Shown piece by piece: positions 23,103 through 32,862 of a stretch of DNA of 32,886 nt. Location of the stretch: NCBI GenBank assembly GCA_028278425.1, contig JANQEJ010000218.1, forward strand, positions 1 through 32,886, read 5' to 3'. Position numbers and translations under genes: made by a program. The notes below the pieces were generated by a model. The model worked only from the letters and a program-made list of their open reading frames with translations, was not told where the DNA came from and did not search any database. This DNA comes from Planctomycetota bacterium (lineage in GTDB: Bacteria; Planctomycetota; UBA1135; GCA-002686595). Positions within the stretch are counted from its first letter, which is position 1; the number at the start of each line of letters is the position of its first letter.

Positions 23103-24608
23103 CTAGTGGAGCCAGCCGAGCCGCCACAGCCCCTCGTGCGGCTTCAGAGGCCAGAACACGGCCAGCGCCCGGCCCTGGATGAGATGCCGCGGAACCACGG
23201 GGGCGGGGGCCGGCAGCCCCGGGGCGCTGCCCTCCCGGGGGAACCAGTCGTGGTTGCCCCACTCGTCGCGGAAGCCGTAGTAGGCGACCCCCTTCGAGTC
23301 CTCGCCATAGATCGGGTTCAAGCCCTGGGCCCGGCCGAGGGCGGCGGTTGCGCGGCTGGGGTTGGGCGGCTGCGGGCGGTGGTTTCCGCGGGCGGAATGC
23401 TCGACGCCGTCGGCGTCGGTCCACTCCATGCGCACCACCTGCCATTGGCGGCCGTCGGCCGAGTCCTGGGTGTTGTCGCCGAGCATGAAGTAATGCCCCG
23501 CGGGGATCTCGATCGGTCCGCGCATCCCCTGGAGCAGGTAGTGGACGTCGCGGTAGAGGTGCAGGTCCTCGAAGTCCGCCCCGTCGCCGCGGACGACGAG
23601 CGAGACGGACGAGCGCTGATCCACGGCGGGATCCACGTCGACCTCGAGGAGCGTCTCGCCGTCGAGGTCGAGCCTCAGGCGGTCGTCCAGGTTCCGCACC
23701 GACAGGTCGTAGCTCTCCTTCGCCTCCAGCCGCAGGGGCGCGGCCTGCTCGATTCGTTCCGGGCGGCGCGCCGGCGCCGCATCGCCGCCCGAGTACAGCT
23801 CGGAGTCGCGCACGCGGATCTCCGGCGTGGCTCCGGCCTCCGCGGCCGGTCCGGGCAGCTTGAACTCGTACGTGCGGACGCCCTCGGTCAACACGACGGC
23901 GACGTGCTCCGTCCCGGGCAGCACGGTGAGGTCGCATTCGAGCTTGAGGTCGCCGACGTGCTGGACGCCGATCTTCTTCTCGGGGTCCCCGATGCCGTCG
24001 TTGCGTTGCTTGATCGCACTGCTGATCTCCGCCCGCAGCGAGTCGTGGTAGCCATCGACGTAGGTGTCGCGGATCGAACGCTCGTTCGGGCGGAAGCGCG
24101 CGCGCCCGTTGCCGCGCGCCGTCACGTTGCGGCCCGAGATGCGCCACGCGTCGCCGCTGGCAAGCTCCCAGGAGGAACGCGTGGGGTCGTTCCGGTCGAT
24201 GCGCTTCCACATCTCGTCCATCACGCTGTCCGGACGCTGCAGCACGGTCCACTCCGCGTCCGGTCCCGGCCGCGTCCACAGGTCGCCGTGCTCGATCCTG
24301 AACTCCTCGTTCGGCATGCCGACCAGGCGCTTGACCATCACGCGCGAGCGCTCGAGCGGGTGCTTGAACACGACGATCTCGAAGCGCTTCGGATCGCGGA
24401 ACTGAAACGAGAGCTTGTCGACGAGCACGCGGTCGTTCACCCCGGTGATCGCGCTGCCCATCAGCGTCGGCTGCATCGAGCCGCTCGGGATCTTGCTGAC
24501 CTCGAGGATGAAGGTCTTGAAGAGGAGGGCGACGGCGATCGCCATCGTGATCGCCTCCAGGTTCTCCCTCCAGGGGTGCTTCTTCTTGTCCTTCTTCTTC
24601 TTTCGCAT
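23103..24608 (-). CDS. lepB: Signal peptidase I with large insertion (second copy)
   Basis: Membrane peptidase that removes signal peptides from exported proteins. The basic N-terminus (MRKKKKDKKK) precedes one membrane helix (about 19-36). The nucleophile S44 lies in SGSMQPTL and the general base K93 in VKRLVG; the third box GDN is at 377-379 in GHYFMLGDNTQDS. The usual enzyme is 200-330 aa, but this one is 501 because some 245 residues (about 115-360) sit between the last two boxes. That insert is beta-rich (LKLECDLTVL, SYDLSVRNLDDRLRLDLDGE, FEDLHLYRD) and looks like a concanavalin-type sandwich. It starts seven bases after the stop of the preceding copy; the two share order and insert position and are paralogs. 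Confidence 0.93.
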   Translation of the reverse strand: MRKKKKDKKKHPWRENLEAITMAIAVALLFKTFILEVSKIPSGSMQPTLMGSAITGVNDRVLVDKLSFQFRDPKRFEIVVFKHPLERSRVMVKRLVGMPNEEFRIEHGDLWTRPGPDAEWTVLQRPDSVMDEMWKRIDRNDPTRSSWELASGDAWRISGRNVTARGNGRARFRPNERSIRDTYVDGYHDSLRAEISSAIKQRNDGIGDPEKKIGVQHVGDLKLECDLTVLPGTEHVAVVLTEGVRTYEFKLPGPAAEAGATPEIRVRDSELYSGGDAAPARRPERIEQAAPLRLEAKESYDLSVRNLDDRLRLDLDGETLLEVDVDPAVDQRSSVSLVVRGDGADFEDLHLYRDVHYLLQGMRGPIEIPAGHYFMLGDNTQDSADGRQWQVVRMEWTDADGVEHSARGNHRPQPPNPSRATAALGRAQGLNPIYGEDSKGVAYYGFRDEWGNHDWFPREGSAPGLPAPAPVVPRHLIQGRALAVFWPLKPHEGLWRLGWLH

Positions 24609-24615
24609 GGCGCGG

Positions 24616-26043
24616 TCAGTGGATCCACTTCAGACGATACACGCCGAGCCGCGGAACCATCGGCCAGAACACGGCCAGCGCGCGACCTTGGATCATGCGG
24701 CGGGGCACGAAGGGGGCCGGCTCGTTCGACGGCGACGCCCACGGGTAGCCGCGCGCCCGCAGCCAGTACGGCTCGCCGTAGCGATCGCGGAAGCGCACCA
24801 TGGAGCCCTCGGGATCGCCGGCGCCGACCAGCACCGGGTTGCGTTGCCACAGATCGGGGTCCTTGCGGAAGTTGCCGACGACCACCTGCTCCTCGCCGGA
24901 CTCGTCCTCGATCAGGAGGCGCGCGTACTTCCATTCGCGGCTGTCCGAGGAATCCTGCGTGTTGTCGCCGAGCATGAAGTAGTGGCCCGCGGGGATGTGG
25001 TACTCCCCGCCGCCGGTGTAGTAGATGTCCCGGTAGGCCATCAGGTCGTCGAAGACGGCGCCGCTACGCGCTCCCTCCAGGAAGACGAAGCAACTAGAGC
25101 GCTGGTCCTGGGCCACGCTCGGGATCTCCAGCGAGCAGATCACCTCGCCGTCGACGTCGATCTCGATGAGATCGTCGAGGTTCTGCGCGCCGATCCGGTA
25201 GGTCTTGCCGGCCTCGAGCCGGAAAGGCTCGTCGGCCTCGATCGTGCGGCTCTCCTCGGTGCCGCGGTAGCTCGGCCCCATCGTCTTTTCGATGGTCGGG
25301 CGTGCGCCCTCGGGCGCGGCCGGCCCGGGAAGGCGAAACGTGAAGAGGCGCACGCTCTCCTTGAGCTGGATTCCCACCGCCTCGGTCTCCGGGAGGACCT
25401 CCACCTCGCAGTCCACCCGCACGTCGCCGACGAGATTGTTGTCGCCGAACTTGGGTTCGACGACCGCGCGCAATCCGTCGGGATACCCGTCGAGGTAATC
25501 GTCGGTGACCGCTCCCTGGTCCGGCCCGAAGTGCGCTCGGCCGGCTCCGTTTGCCTCGATGCGCCGGCCCTCGATGCTCCACCGCAGACCGGGCGACTCG
25601 GCGAACCAGTTGGTGTTCTCGGGCTTCACGAGGTCCAGCCGCTTCCAGGTCTCGCGCTGGATCGGGCGCGGCCGCCGGAGGATCCGCCACTCCTCGCTGG
25701 GGTCCTTGCGGTGCTTAACGTCGCCGTATTCGATCTTCAGGTGCTCCGGCCCGATCCCGATGACGCGCTTGACGAAGTTCTTCGAGAGGTCGAGCGGGTA
25801 CTTGAAGACGACGACCTCGAAGCGCTTGGGGTCGCGGAACTTGAAGGAGACCTTGTCGACGAGGATGCGGTCGAAGATCTCCGCGCGCTCGTCGCCGATC
25901 AGGGTGGGCTGCATCGAGCCGCTCGGGATCTTGTAGGCCTCGATGATGAAGTACTTGAGGAGCAGCGCCATCATGATCGCCATGGCGAGCGCCTCGAGGT
26001 TGTCGCGCCACGGCGTCGCGGGGTCGTTCGGATCCTTCGCCAT
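24616..26043 (-). CDS. lepB: Signal peptidase I with large insertion (first copy)
   Basis: 475 aa, paralog of the gene just downstream. One membrane helix (about 18-35) is followed by S43 in SGSMQPTL, DRILVDKVSFKFRDPKRFE, the catalytic K92 in VKRVIG and GDN in GHYFMLGDNTQDSSDSR. The insertion of about 230 residues again lies between the Lys and GDN boxes and has the same motif order (VRVDCEVEVL, TYRIGAQNLDDLIEIDVDGE, FDDLMAYRDIYY). Both copies end with RMIQGRALAVFWP-like sequence. ATG at 26043 lies two bases after the lepA stop codon. All catalytic residues are present in both copies, so both are predicted active; the division of labour is unknown. Confidence 0.93.
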   Translation of the reverse strand: MAKDPNDPATPWRDNLEALAMAIMMALLLKYFIIEAYKIPSGSMQPTLIGDERAEIFDRILVDKVSFKFRDPKRFEVVVFKYPLDLSKNFVKRVIGIGPEHLKIEYGDVKHRKDPSEEWRILRRPRPIQRETWKRLDLVKPENTNWFAESPGLRWSIEGRRIEANGAGRAHFGPDQGAVTDDYLDGYPDGLRAVVEPKFGDNNLVGDVRVDCEVEVLPETEAVGIQLKESVRLFTFRLPGPAAPEGARPTIEKTMGPSYRGTEESRTIEADEPFRLEAGKTYRIGAQNLDDLIEIDVDGEVICSLEIPSVAQDQRSSCFVFLEGARSGAVFDDLMAYRDIYYTGGGEYHIPAGHYFMLGDNTQDSSDSREWKYARLLIEDESGEEQVVVGNFRKDPDLWQRNPVLVGAGDPEGSMVRFRDRYGEPYWLRARGYPWASPSNEPAPFVPRRMIQGRALAVFWPMVPRLGVYRLKWIH

Positions 26044-26045
26044 CC

Positions 26046-27851
<1,806 letters not shown>

Positions 27852-27871
27852 GGCTGCGGGCGGGTTCGCGA

Positions 27872-28492
27872 CTACCGGGCGGCCGCCAGCACGTCGGGGA
27901 GCCGCGCTAGGAGCTCGCGCAGCGCTCGTCCGCGGTGCGACACCGCCGTCTTGTCCTCGAGGGTGAGCTCCGCGAACGTGCGGCCCGTTTGCGGGAAACC
28001 CTCCTCGGTGAACAGGAAGAGGGGATCGTACCCGAAGCCGCCCGTCCCCCGAGGCGCCGTCAGCATCCTTCCGCGCGCCTCGCCTTCGATCTCGAGCGCG
28101 ACGGTCCCGTCGGGTGCGGCGAGGGCGAGGACGCTGACGAAGCGCGCGCCGCGCTCGGCCTCGGGGACGCCCCCGAGCTCCGCGAGGACGCGCGCGTTGT
28201 TGGCGGCGTCGTCGCCGTGCGCGCCGGCGTAGCGCGCGGAACGAACGCCCGGCGCGCCGCCGAGGTGGTCGACCTCGAGGCCGGAGTCGTCCGCCAGCGC
28301 CCAGAGCCCGCTGGCGCGCGCCGCCGAGACCGCCTTCTTGGCCGCGTTGCCGGCGAAGGTGTCCCGGTCCTCGTCCACGTCCGGAACGCCGCCGATGGCC
28401 GCCGGCGTGACGACCTCGACGGCGAGCGGCGCGAGCGCGGCTTCGAGCTCAAGGCGCTTGTGCTCGTTGTTCGTCGCGAGGAGCAGCTTCAA
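27872..28492 (-). CDS. rdgB: XTP/dITP pyrophosphatase (RdgB/HAM1 family)
   Basis: 206 aa. It removes non-canonical purine nucleotides (XTP, dITP, ITP) from the pool by hydrolysis to the monophosphate. The family motifs are present: LLATNNEHKRLE at the N-terminus, LADDSGLEVDHLGGAPGVRSARYAG for the catalytic acidic pair, and GGFGYDPLFLF and SHRGRAL near the C-terminus. The start is TTG at 28492, overlapping the rph stop as TTGA (28489-28492); it is the only position that gives the complete TNN motif. Coupling to rph is a common bacterial arrangement. Confidence 0.95.
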   Translation of the reverse strand: MKLLLATNNEHKRLELEAALAPLAVEVVTPAAIGGVPDVDEDRDTFAGNAAKKAVSAARASGLWALADDSGLEVDHLGGAPGVRSARYAGAHGDDAANNARVLAELGGVPEAERGARFVSVLALAAPDGTVALEIEGEARGRMLTAPRGTGGFGYDPLFLFTEEGFPQTGRTFAELTLEDKTAVSHRGRALRELLARLPDVLAAAR

Positions 28493-29202
28493 ATCTCGAG
28501 CGCCGCCCGCTGAAGCTCGAAGATGCGCTGGATGCCGGCCTGACCGATGGCGAGCATCCCGTCGAGCAGGTCGCGTCCGAACGGGGCGCCCTCGGCGGCG
28601 CCCTGGATCTCGATGAAGTTGGCCTCGCCGGTCATCACGAGGTTCATGTCGACCTCGGCGCGGCTGTCCTCCTCATAGGTGAGGTCGCAGACCGCCTCGC
28701 CGCCGACGACGCCGACGGACACACCGGCGATCTGCGAGGTCAGCGGCCAGTCGCGCAGCACCCGCTTCTCGCCCATGTGGACGAGCAGGTCGTGGAGGGC
28801 GACGTACGCGCCGCTGATCGCCGCCGTGCGGGTTCCGCCGTCGGCCTGGATCACGTCGCAGTCGACCCAGATCGTCCGCTCGGTGGTCTTCGCGAAGTCC
28901 ATCACGCCGCGCAGCGAACGGCCGATCAGGCGCTGGATCTCGACGGAACGCCCGTCGATGCGCCCGCCCCGGTCCCGCGGCTTGCGCGAGCCCGTGGAGG
29001 CGGGGAGCATCGAGTACTCGGCCGTCAGCCAGCCGCGCCCCGAGCCTTGGAGGAAGTTCGGCACACCGTCCTGGTACACCGCCGTGCAGAGCACGCGCGT
29101 GCCGCCGAAGCAGGTCAGGACCGAGCCGGGGGCGGCGTCGGTGTATCCGCGCTCGAAGCGCACCTCGCGCAGCTCGTCGGCCGCTCTACCGTCGTTTCTC
29201 AT
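28489..29202 (-). CDS. rph: Ribonuclease PH
   Basis: 237 aa, matching the usual 238. It trims the 3-prime end of tRNA precursors by phosphorolysis and forms a hexamer. Visible motifs are RNDGRAADELR at the start, GTRVLCTAVYQDGVP, LTAEYSMLPAST, SRKPRDRGGRIDGRSVEIQRLIGRSLR in the tRNA- and phosphate-binding part, and DVIQADGGTRTAAISGA. ATG at 29202 is chosen because it fits family length; the longer frame to 29238 adds residues that are not conserved. A promoter of good form lies 35 nt upstream. It is the first gene of rph-rdgB-lepA-lepB-lepB. Confidence 0.96.
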   Translation of the reverse strand: MRNDGRAADELREVRFERGYTDAAPGSVLTCFGGTRVLCTAVYQDGVPNFLQGSGRGWLTAEYSMLPASTGSRKPRDRGGRIDGRSVEIQRLIGRSLRGVMDFAKTTERTIWVDCDVIQADGGTRTAAISGAYVALHDLLVHMGEKRVLRDWPLTSQIAGVSVGVVGGEAVCDLTYEEDSRAEVDMNLVMTGEANFIEIQGAAEGAPFGRDLLDGMLAIGQAGIQRIFELQRAALEI

Positions 29203-29236
29203 CGCGCCTGGGTCTCTCTCCGCAAACCGGCGGAGC

Positions 29237-29264
29237 ATTCTACACGCTCACTCGAGCCGGCCAA
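29237..29264 (-). promoter_or_regulatory. Probable sigma-70 promoter of the rph operon
   Basis: On the minus strand TTGGCC (29264-29259) and TAGAAT (29242-29237) are separated by 16 nt, with TG one base before the -10. The -10 ends 34 nt before the rph ATG. This is the best promoter match in the window. Confidence 0.5.
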
Positions 29265-29281
29265 CGACGTTTACGGGCGCC

Positions 29282-30313
29282 TTAGTCGATCAGGTTGTGG
29301 TTCTGCCAGCCGTGCTTCTTGACGTAGTCGACCAGGGGTTTCGGGCGGTAGCTGGAGTCCTGCTGGTAACGAGCCTTCACGGACTTGTGGATCTTCGCTC
29401 CCTTGAGGATCTTCCTCTGCGACTTGCCGAGGAGCTTCATCAGGCCCGTGTAGCTGTCGTGTAGCTTGGCGGTCGGCACGATCCGCATCTTCCGGTAGAG
29501 ATGGTCCTCGAGCCCGAGGCCGAGCTTCGCCGCCTCGCCGGCGATCCAGCCGAGCGGGATGTCGCTCAACGCCTTCGTCCCCGGCTTGACGTAGCCCCCG
29601 CCGACGTCGGTGTGCACGCCCGCGAACCAGACCTGCAGGAGGTCGAGCCCGCGGCGCGACTTCCAGATCGTCGGCACGAAGTCCTCGCGCTTCTCGTCGA
29701 TCGCGAGGGCGTGCCGCGCGACGTCGATGTTCGGCCCGATCTTGTTGTCGTGGAAGTGGTGCTCGTCGTTCAGAAAGCCCGCGAAGGAGAGCGGGATTCC
29801 GAGCGCGCCCACCGTGTCCCACACGCCGATGAAGCGGATGCGGACGTCGAACGCCCAGGCGTAGTCCTCCTGGAACTTCTGCGACTTGGGGGCGTCCGGC
29901 TTGGTGGGGCTCTTGTAGAGCTGGAAGGCCTCGTGGATCCGGTTGGCGTGCTCGCGGCGGAGCACGCCGCAGTTGTTCATGAAACCGGCCAGGCTGCGGA
30001 CCGTGTAGGCGCCGCGGCTGAAGCCGAAGAGGAAGAGCTCGTCGCCCCGGTCGTAGTTCTGGACGATGAAGCGGTAGGCGTCCTGCACGTTCTTGTTGAT
30101 CCCCCGCCCCGTGGCGCCGCCGACCTTCGCGTCGTAGTAGGAGCCGATGCCCCAGTCGTAGAAGACGACCTGCTCGGTCTTGTTGTCTTCGTCGTCGGTG
30201 GCGACGGGCTCGACCGCGCGGGCGATCTTGAGCACGTTGCTCGGGAAGTCGTTCTCGACGTCCTGCTCCGGCCGGTTCCAGGTCCCGTCGGCGCAGATGA
30301 CGATGCGCTTCAT
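29282..30313 (-). CDS. DUF2235 alpha/beta-hydrolase-like protein
   Basis: 343 aa, starting MKRIVICADGTWNRP, the signature opening of DUF2235 proteins. The alpha/beta-hydrolase residues are in place: S99 in GFSRG (nucleophile elbow), D166 in GVWDTVGA and H234 in GVHTDVGGGY. Proteins of this family include the Tle1 phospholipases delivered by type VI secretion, and also many stand-alone enzymes. No signal peptide, immunity-like gene or secretion gene is next to it, so a housekeeping lipid or ester hydrolase is as likely as an effector. AAGGAGA is six bases before the ATG. It lies between birA and rph on the same strand, 53 nt downstream of birA. Confidence 0.88.
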   Translation of the reverse strand: MKRIVICADGTWNRPEQDVENDFPSNVLKIARAVEPVATDDEDNKTEQVVFYDWGIGSYYDAKVGGATGRGINKNVQDAYRFIVQNYDRGDELFLFGFSRGAYTVRSLAGFMNNCGVLRREHANRIHEAFQLYKSPTKPDAPKSQKFQEDYAWAFDVRIRFIGVWDTVGALGIPLSFAGFLNDEHHFHDNKIGPNIDVARHALAIDEKREDFVPTIWKSRRGLDLLQVWFAGVHTDVGGGYVKPGTKALSDIPLGWIAGEAAKLGLGLEDHLYRKMRIVPTAKLHDSYTGLMKLLGKSQRKILKGAKIHKSVKARYQQDSSYRPKPLVDYVKKHGWQNHNLID

Positions 30314-30363
30314 GTTCTCTCCTTCGTTGGGGGGGCAGCGGGCGACGCCCGGCGGCGCGCGCG

Positions 30364-30369
30364 ATTCTA
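30364..30369 (-). promoter_or_regulatory. Possible -10 element before the DUF2235 gene
   Basis: TAGAAT overlaps the birA stop codon and lies 50 nt upstream of the DUF2235 start. It equals the -10 of the rph promoter, but no -35 is visible, so it is only a candidate. Confidence 0.22.
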
Positions 30370-31119
30370 GCGGGCGTCGAGCTCGAGCGCGGTGACGTGC
30401 TCGAGCGGACGCCGCTCCACTTCGCCCGCCGGCGTGCTCAGGACGAGGCCTTCTTCGAGCGACAGCGCGACGACCCGGCCGCGAAGCGTGGCGTCGCCGC
30501 ACCGCACGACGGCGTCGCGCTCCAGGCAACCCGTCGCGGCGGCGAAGTCGCGGGCGAGCTCCGCCGGCTCGGTCGAGGCCTGGCGCAACCGCCGGTCGAA
30601 CGGCGGGAGCAGGGCGGCGAGCACCTCGCCGGGTCCCGCTCCGATCCCCAGGAGCGCCAGGCTCGTCACGGCGCGCTCCGCCTCGAGCTCGGCGGGGAAG
30701 CTCGTCTGCCGCACGTTCATGCCGATCCCGCAGACGAAGGCCGGACGCGCGGGATCGAGGCCGCGCGACTCGACCAGGATGCCGCACAGCTTGGCGCCTC
30801 CCACGAGGACGTCGTTGGGCCACTTCAGCGTCACGCCGCCGACGCCGAGCGCTTCCAGCCCGTCGCGCGCGGCCAGCCCGGCGGCCATCGTCAGCGCGGC
30901 GGGCGCGGGCGCCGGCGGCTCGAAGAGCAGCACGACGCTCGCGTAGAGCCCCTCGCCGGCCGGGCTCGCCCACGCGCGCCCGCGCCGCCCGCGGCCGGCC
31001 GCCTGGCCCTCGGCCACGTGCACGTCGCCGTGTCGCGCCTCGCCGGCGTCCAGCGCGGCGAAGCAGCGCTCGTTCGTCGAGTCGACGACGCCGTGGTGGA
31101 AGAGGCGGTGCTCGGTCAT
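30367..31119 (-). CDS. birA: Biotin--[acetyl-CoA-carboxylase] ligase
   Basis: 250 aa, catalysing biotin activation to biotinyl-AMP and transfer to the carboxylase carrier protein. Motifs in order are DSTNERC (13-19), the biotinyl-AMP loop GRGRRGRAW (42-50), KWPNDVLV with the catalytic Lys at 99, LCGILVES and GIGMNV. The C-terminal SH3-like domain follows (RGRVVALSLEEGLVLSTPAGE). There is no N-terminal helix-turn-helix, so this is the class I enzyme without repressor function. A TATCCT hexamer lies shortly before the ATG without a -35. It is not linked to the next gene upstream. Confidence 0.95.
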   Translation of the reverse strand: MTEHRLFHHGVVDSTNERCFAALDAGEARHGDVHVAEGQAAGRGRRGRAWASPAGEGLYASVVLLFEPPAPAPAALTMAAGLAARDGLEALGVGGVTLKWPNDVLVGGAKLCGILVESRGLDPARPAFVCGIGMNVRQTSFPAELEAERAVTSLALLGIGAGPGEVLAALLPPFDRRLRQASTEPAELARDFAAATGCLERDAVVRCGDATLRGRVVALSLEEGLVLSTPAGEVERRPLEHVTALELDAR

Positions 31120-31354
31120 GCGCGCCCAGGATACCGCCGATCACGGGCGCTCGATGAACTCAGGGGCCGGCGGTTCATCCGAAGTCGGCCGGCTTGACCG
31201 GGGCGGCTCTCCACCGGGCCGGCACTCTGTCTCGTCCCGGCAACGGTTGCCTTGACCGGGAATCTTCCGAACGACCCCGTCCAAAAGCTCGATTCTCCTG
31301 GTGTAGTCCCGCCTTCAGGGGACCTCAGAACGCCAGCAAGAACGCGGAAGACCC

Positions 31355-32791
31355 ATGCAGAGCTCACTAGCGTTGGCCGTCCTCCTAGGCTCGTCCCTGC
31401 CGTTGCAACGAGCGGAATCCCTCGGAACCGCTTGCGGTGTTGCGGACATCCCGCCCGTGATTCGCCCCGCTGCCCCGGCGACTCTGGAGCCGTCTACCGT
31501 CGCGATCGAAGTCAGCGCCCCACCCTGGTCGCTGGGGATCCTGGTCGCGGGTACCCATCATGCGGCCCCCGGGTATGCGGCCCCCGGGTCGTTCGCAGCG
31601 CTTGGCCCACTCGGCCTTCCCGGCTGTTCCCTCGAGGTTTCGCCCGACGTTGTCGAGACGTTCCAGACCGATGGCAATGGTCGGGCCGTCCTCGATCTCG
31701 GACCTTCCACACCCGCACTCTTCGCACAGGCGGTCGTGTTCCGTGCCCGCGGCGGCGCGGCGGGCGGCATCAGCCAAAGCCTGCGACTGAGCCGGTCTTC
31801 CCATCAGGAATCCGGTCCCCCGGGACCCCGTCCGGTGCCGCTGCCGGCGACCGCGTGGAATCGATCGGACGAGTTTCACCTCCTTTCGAATCACCCAGGC
31901 TTCATCCACTTTGTCCGAGATGTGGAGGTCACCTCTGGTTCGATCGCATACGAGGCGGCCACGGCGTCGACCGTCGGGGAAGAAACCGTCGTGCGGTTTC
32001 CGATGGTGGGCGGGCACAGCCCGTTCGCCGAGTTTCGGATCGATCGGCGCACCGGAGGGGTGCTCAAGAGGCAACTGTACGTCCTGCCTGCTGAAGAGGG
32101 CAGCTCCGGAACACGCATCGTCGTGACGGAGAACCAAGCCAGGATCGTAGATGTTCTGGTGCTCGAGGGTGGGACCGTTGTGGCGGGTGGCAGGGCCTAT
32201 CAAGACGCGGCGGAGTTCGTACGAGCCAATCCTCATGTTGCCGGCGTTTTCACTCCGTCGAACTTTCGTCCCGCGGGCCCCGGCTCCTCGGACGGGTCGA
32301 GCGACTGCGCGCTCTTCGTAGAAGCGGTGTGCCTGTTGCTCTCGACTGCTCCGACGTGCGAAGCGGTCTGCTCGTTTCTGATCCCTCTTGGTGGATTGCC
32401 TGGCCTAATCTGTTACGTCGTTTGCGAGGTGGCATTGGGTCTCGGTTGCGGTCCGGCACTGGAAGCGCTCATCTGCAACCCGCCGGTCACCTGCCTCACC
32501 GGACAGTGGATCACGGACCAAGGCCACCTGCTCGTCTTGAAGGAAGACGGGCTCGGAACCGTCTATGGGTCCCTGACGACGCCCTCGGGAGCCAAGTACG
32601 ACCTCGGCGGCACGTTCGCCGAGAGTACCGGAGAGCTTGTGTTCTCGGCCGTGGAGTTCACCGATACGCCCAAGTGCGATTCCTATAGCTTTGATGGCGT
32701 CGTCGCGCTGACGACCTGCGAACAGGCCTCGGGCAACTGGAGCAATGCGTGTGGCGGTAGTGGCCAATGCACGCTGACGAGAATCGACTAG
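31355..32791 (+). CDS. Secreted protein with eight-Cys hydrophobic segment
   Basis: 478 aa with an N-terminal hydrophobic stretch (MQSSLALAVLLGSSLPLQRAES), a probable signal peptide. Residues about 40-300 are beta-rich with no recognised family. Residues 318-374 are hydrophobic with Cys at 318, 326, 335, 339, 353, 357, 365 and 374, and Gly/Pro turns (IPLGGLPGLICYVVCEV). This spacing recalls the halocin C8-like domain, but that is only a visual resemblance. The last 100 residues (CLTGQWITDQGHLLVLKEDG to NWSNACGG) look like a small lipocalin-type barrel. Codons are less GC-rich than in neighbouring genes, suggesting transfer. The ATG has only a weak GGAAG site six bases upstream. Confidence 0.65.
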   Translation: MQSSLALAVLLGSSLPLQRAESLGTACGVADIPPVIRPAAPATLEPSTVAIEVSAPPWSLGILVAGTHHAAPGYAAPGSFAALGPLGLPGCSLEVSPDVVETFQTDGNGRAVLDLGPSTPALFAQAVVFRARGGAAGGISQSLRLSRSSHQESGPPGPRPVPLPATAWNRSDEFHLLSNHPGFIHFVRDVEVTSGSIAYEAATASTVGEETVVRFPMVGGHSPFAEFRIDRRTGGVLKRQLYVLPAEEGSSGTRIVVTENQARIVDVLVLEGGTVVAGGRAYQDAAEFVRANPHVAGVFTPSNFRPAGPGSSDGSSDCALFVEAVCLLLSTAPTCEAVCSFLIPLGGLPGLICYVVCEVALGLGCGPALEALICNPPVTCLTGQWITDQGHLLVLKEDGLGTVYGSLTTPSGAKYDLGGTFAESTGELVFSAVEFTDTPKCDSYSFDGVVALTTCEQASGNWSNACGGSGQCTLTRID

Positions 32792-32842
32792 ACTCGAGTT
32801 TGGCCCTTTTCCGAGTGGCCGGAGTCGCGGATCCTCGCCAGG

Positions 32843-32862
32843 GATTCTCGAGATTGAGAATC
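32843..32862. repeat. 7-bp inverted repeat after the last gene
   Basis: GATTCTC (32843-32849) and GAGAATC (32856-32862) pair around a 6-nt loop, 52 nt beyond the stop at 32791. No T tract follows. It could be a weak terminator or the edge of another element beyond the window. Confidence 0.3.

Noticed and set aside
29218..29235. CTCCGC/GCGGAG hairpin in the rph leader as a riboswitch or attenuator
   Set aside because: A 6-bp stem alone, without conserved core or T tract, is expected often in DNA of this composition.
31194..31257. Two TTGACC hexamers (31194 and 31252) as promoters of the last gene
   Set aside because: Neither has an AT-rich -10 at 15-19 nt, and the shared CTTGACCG context looks like chance.
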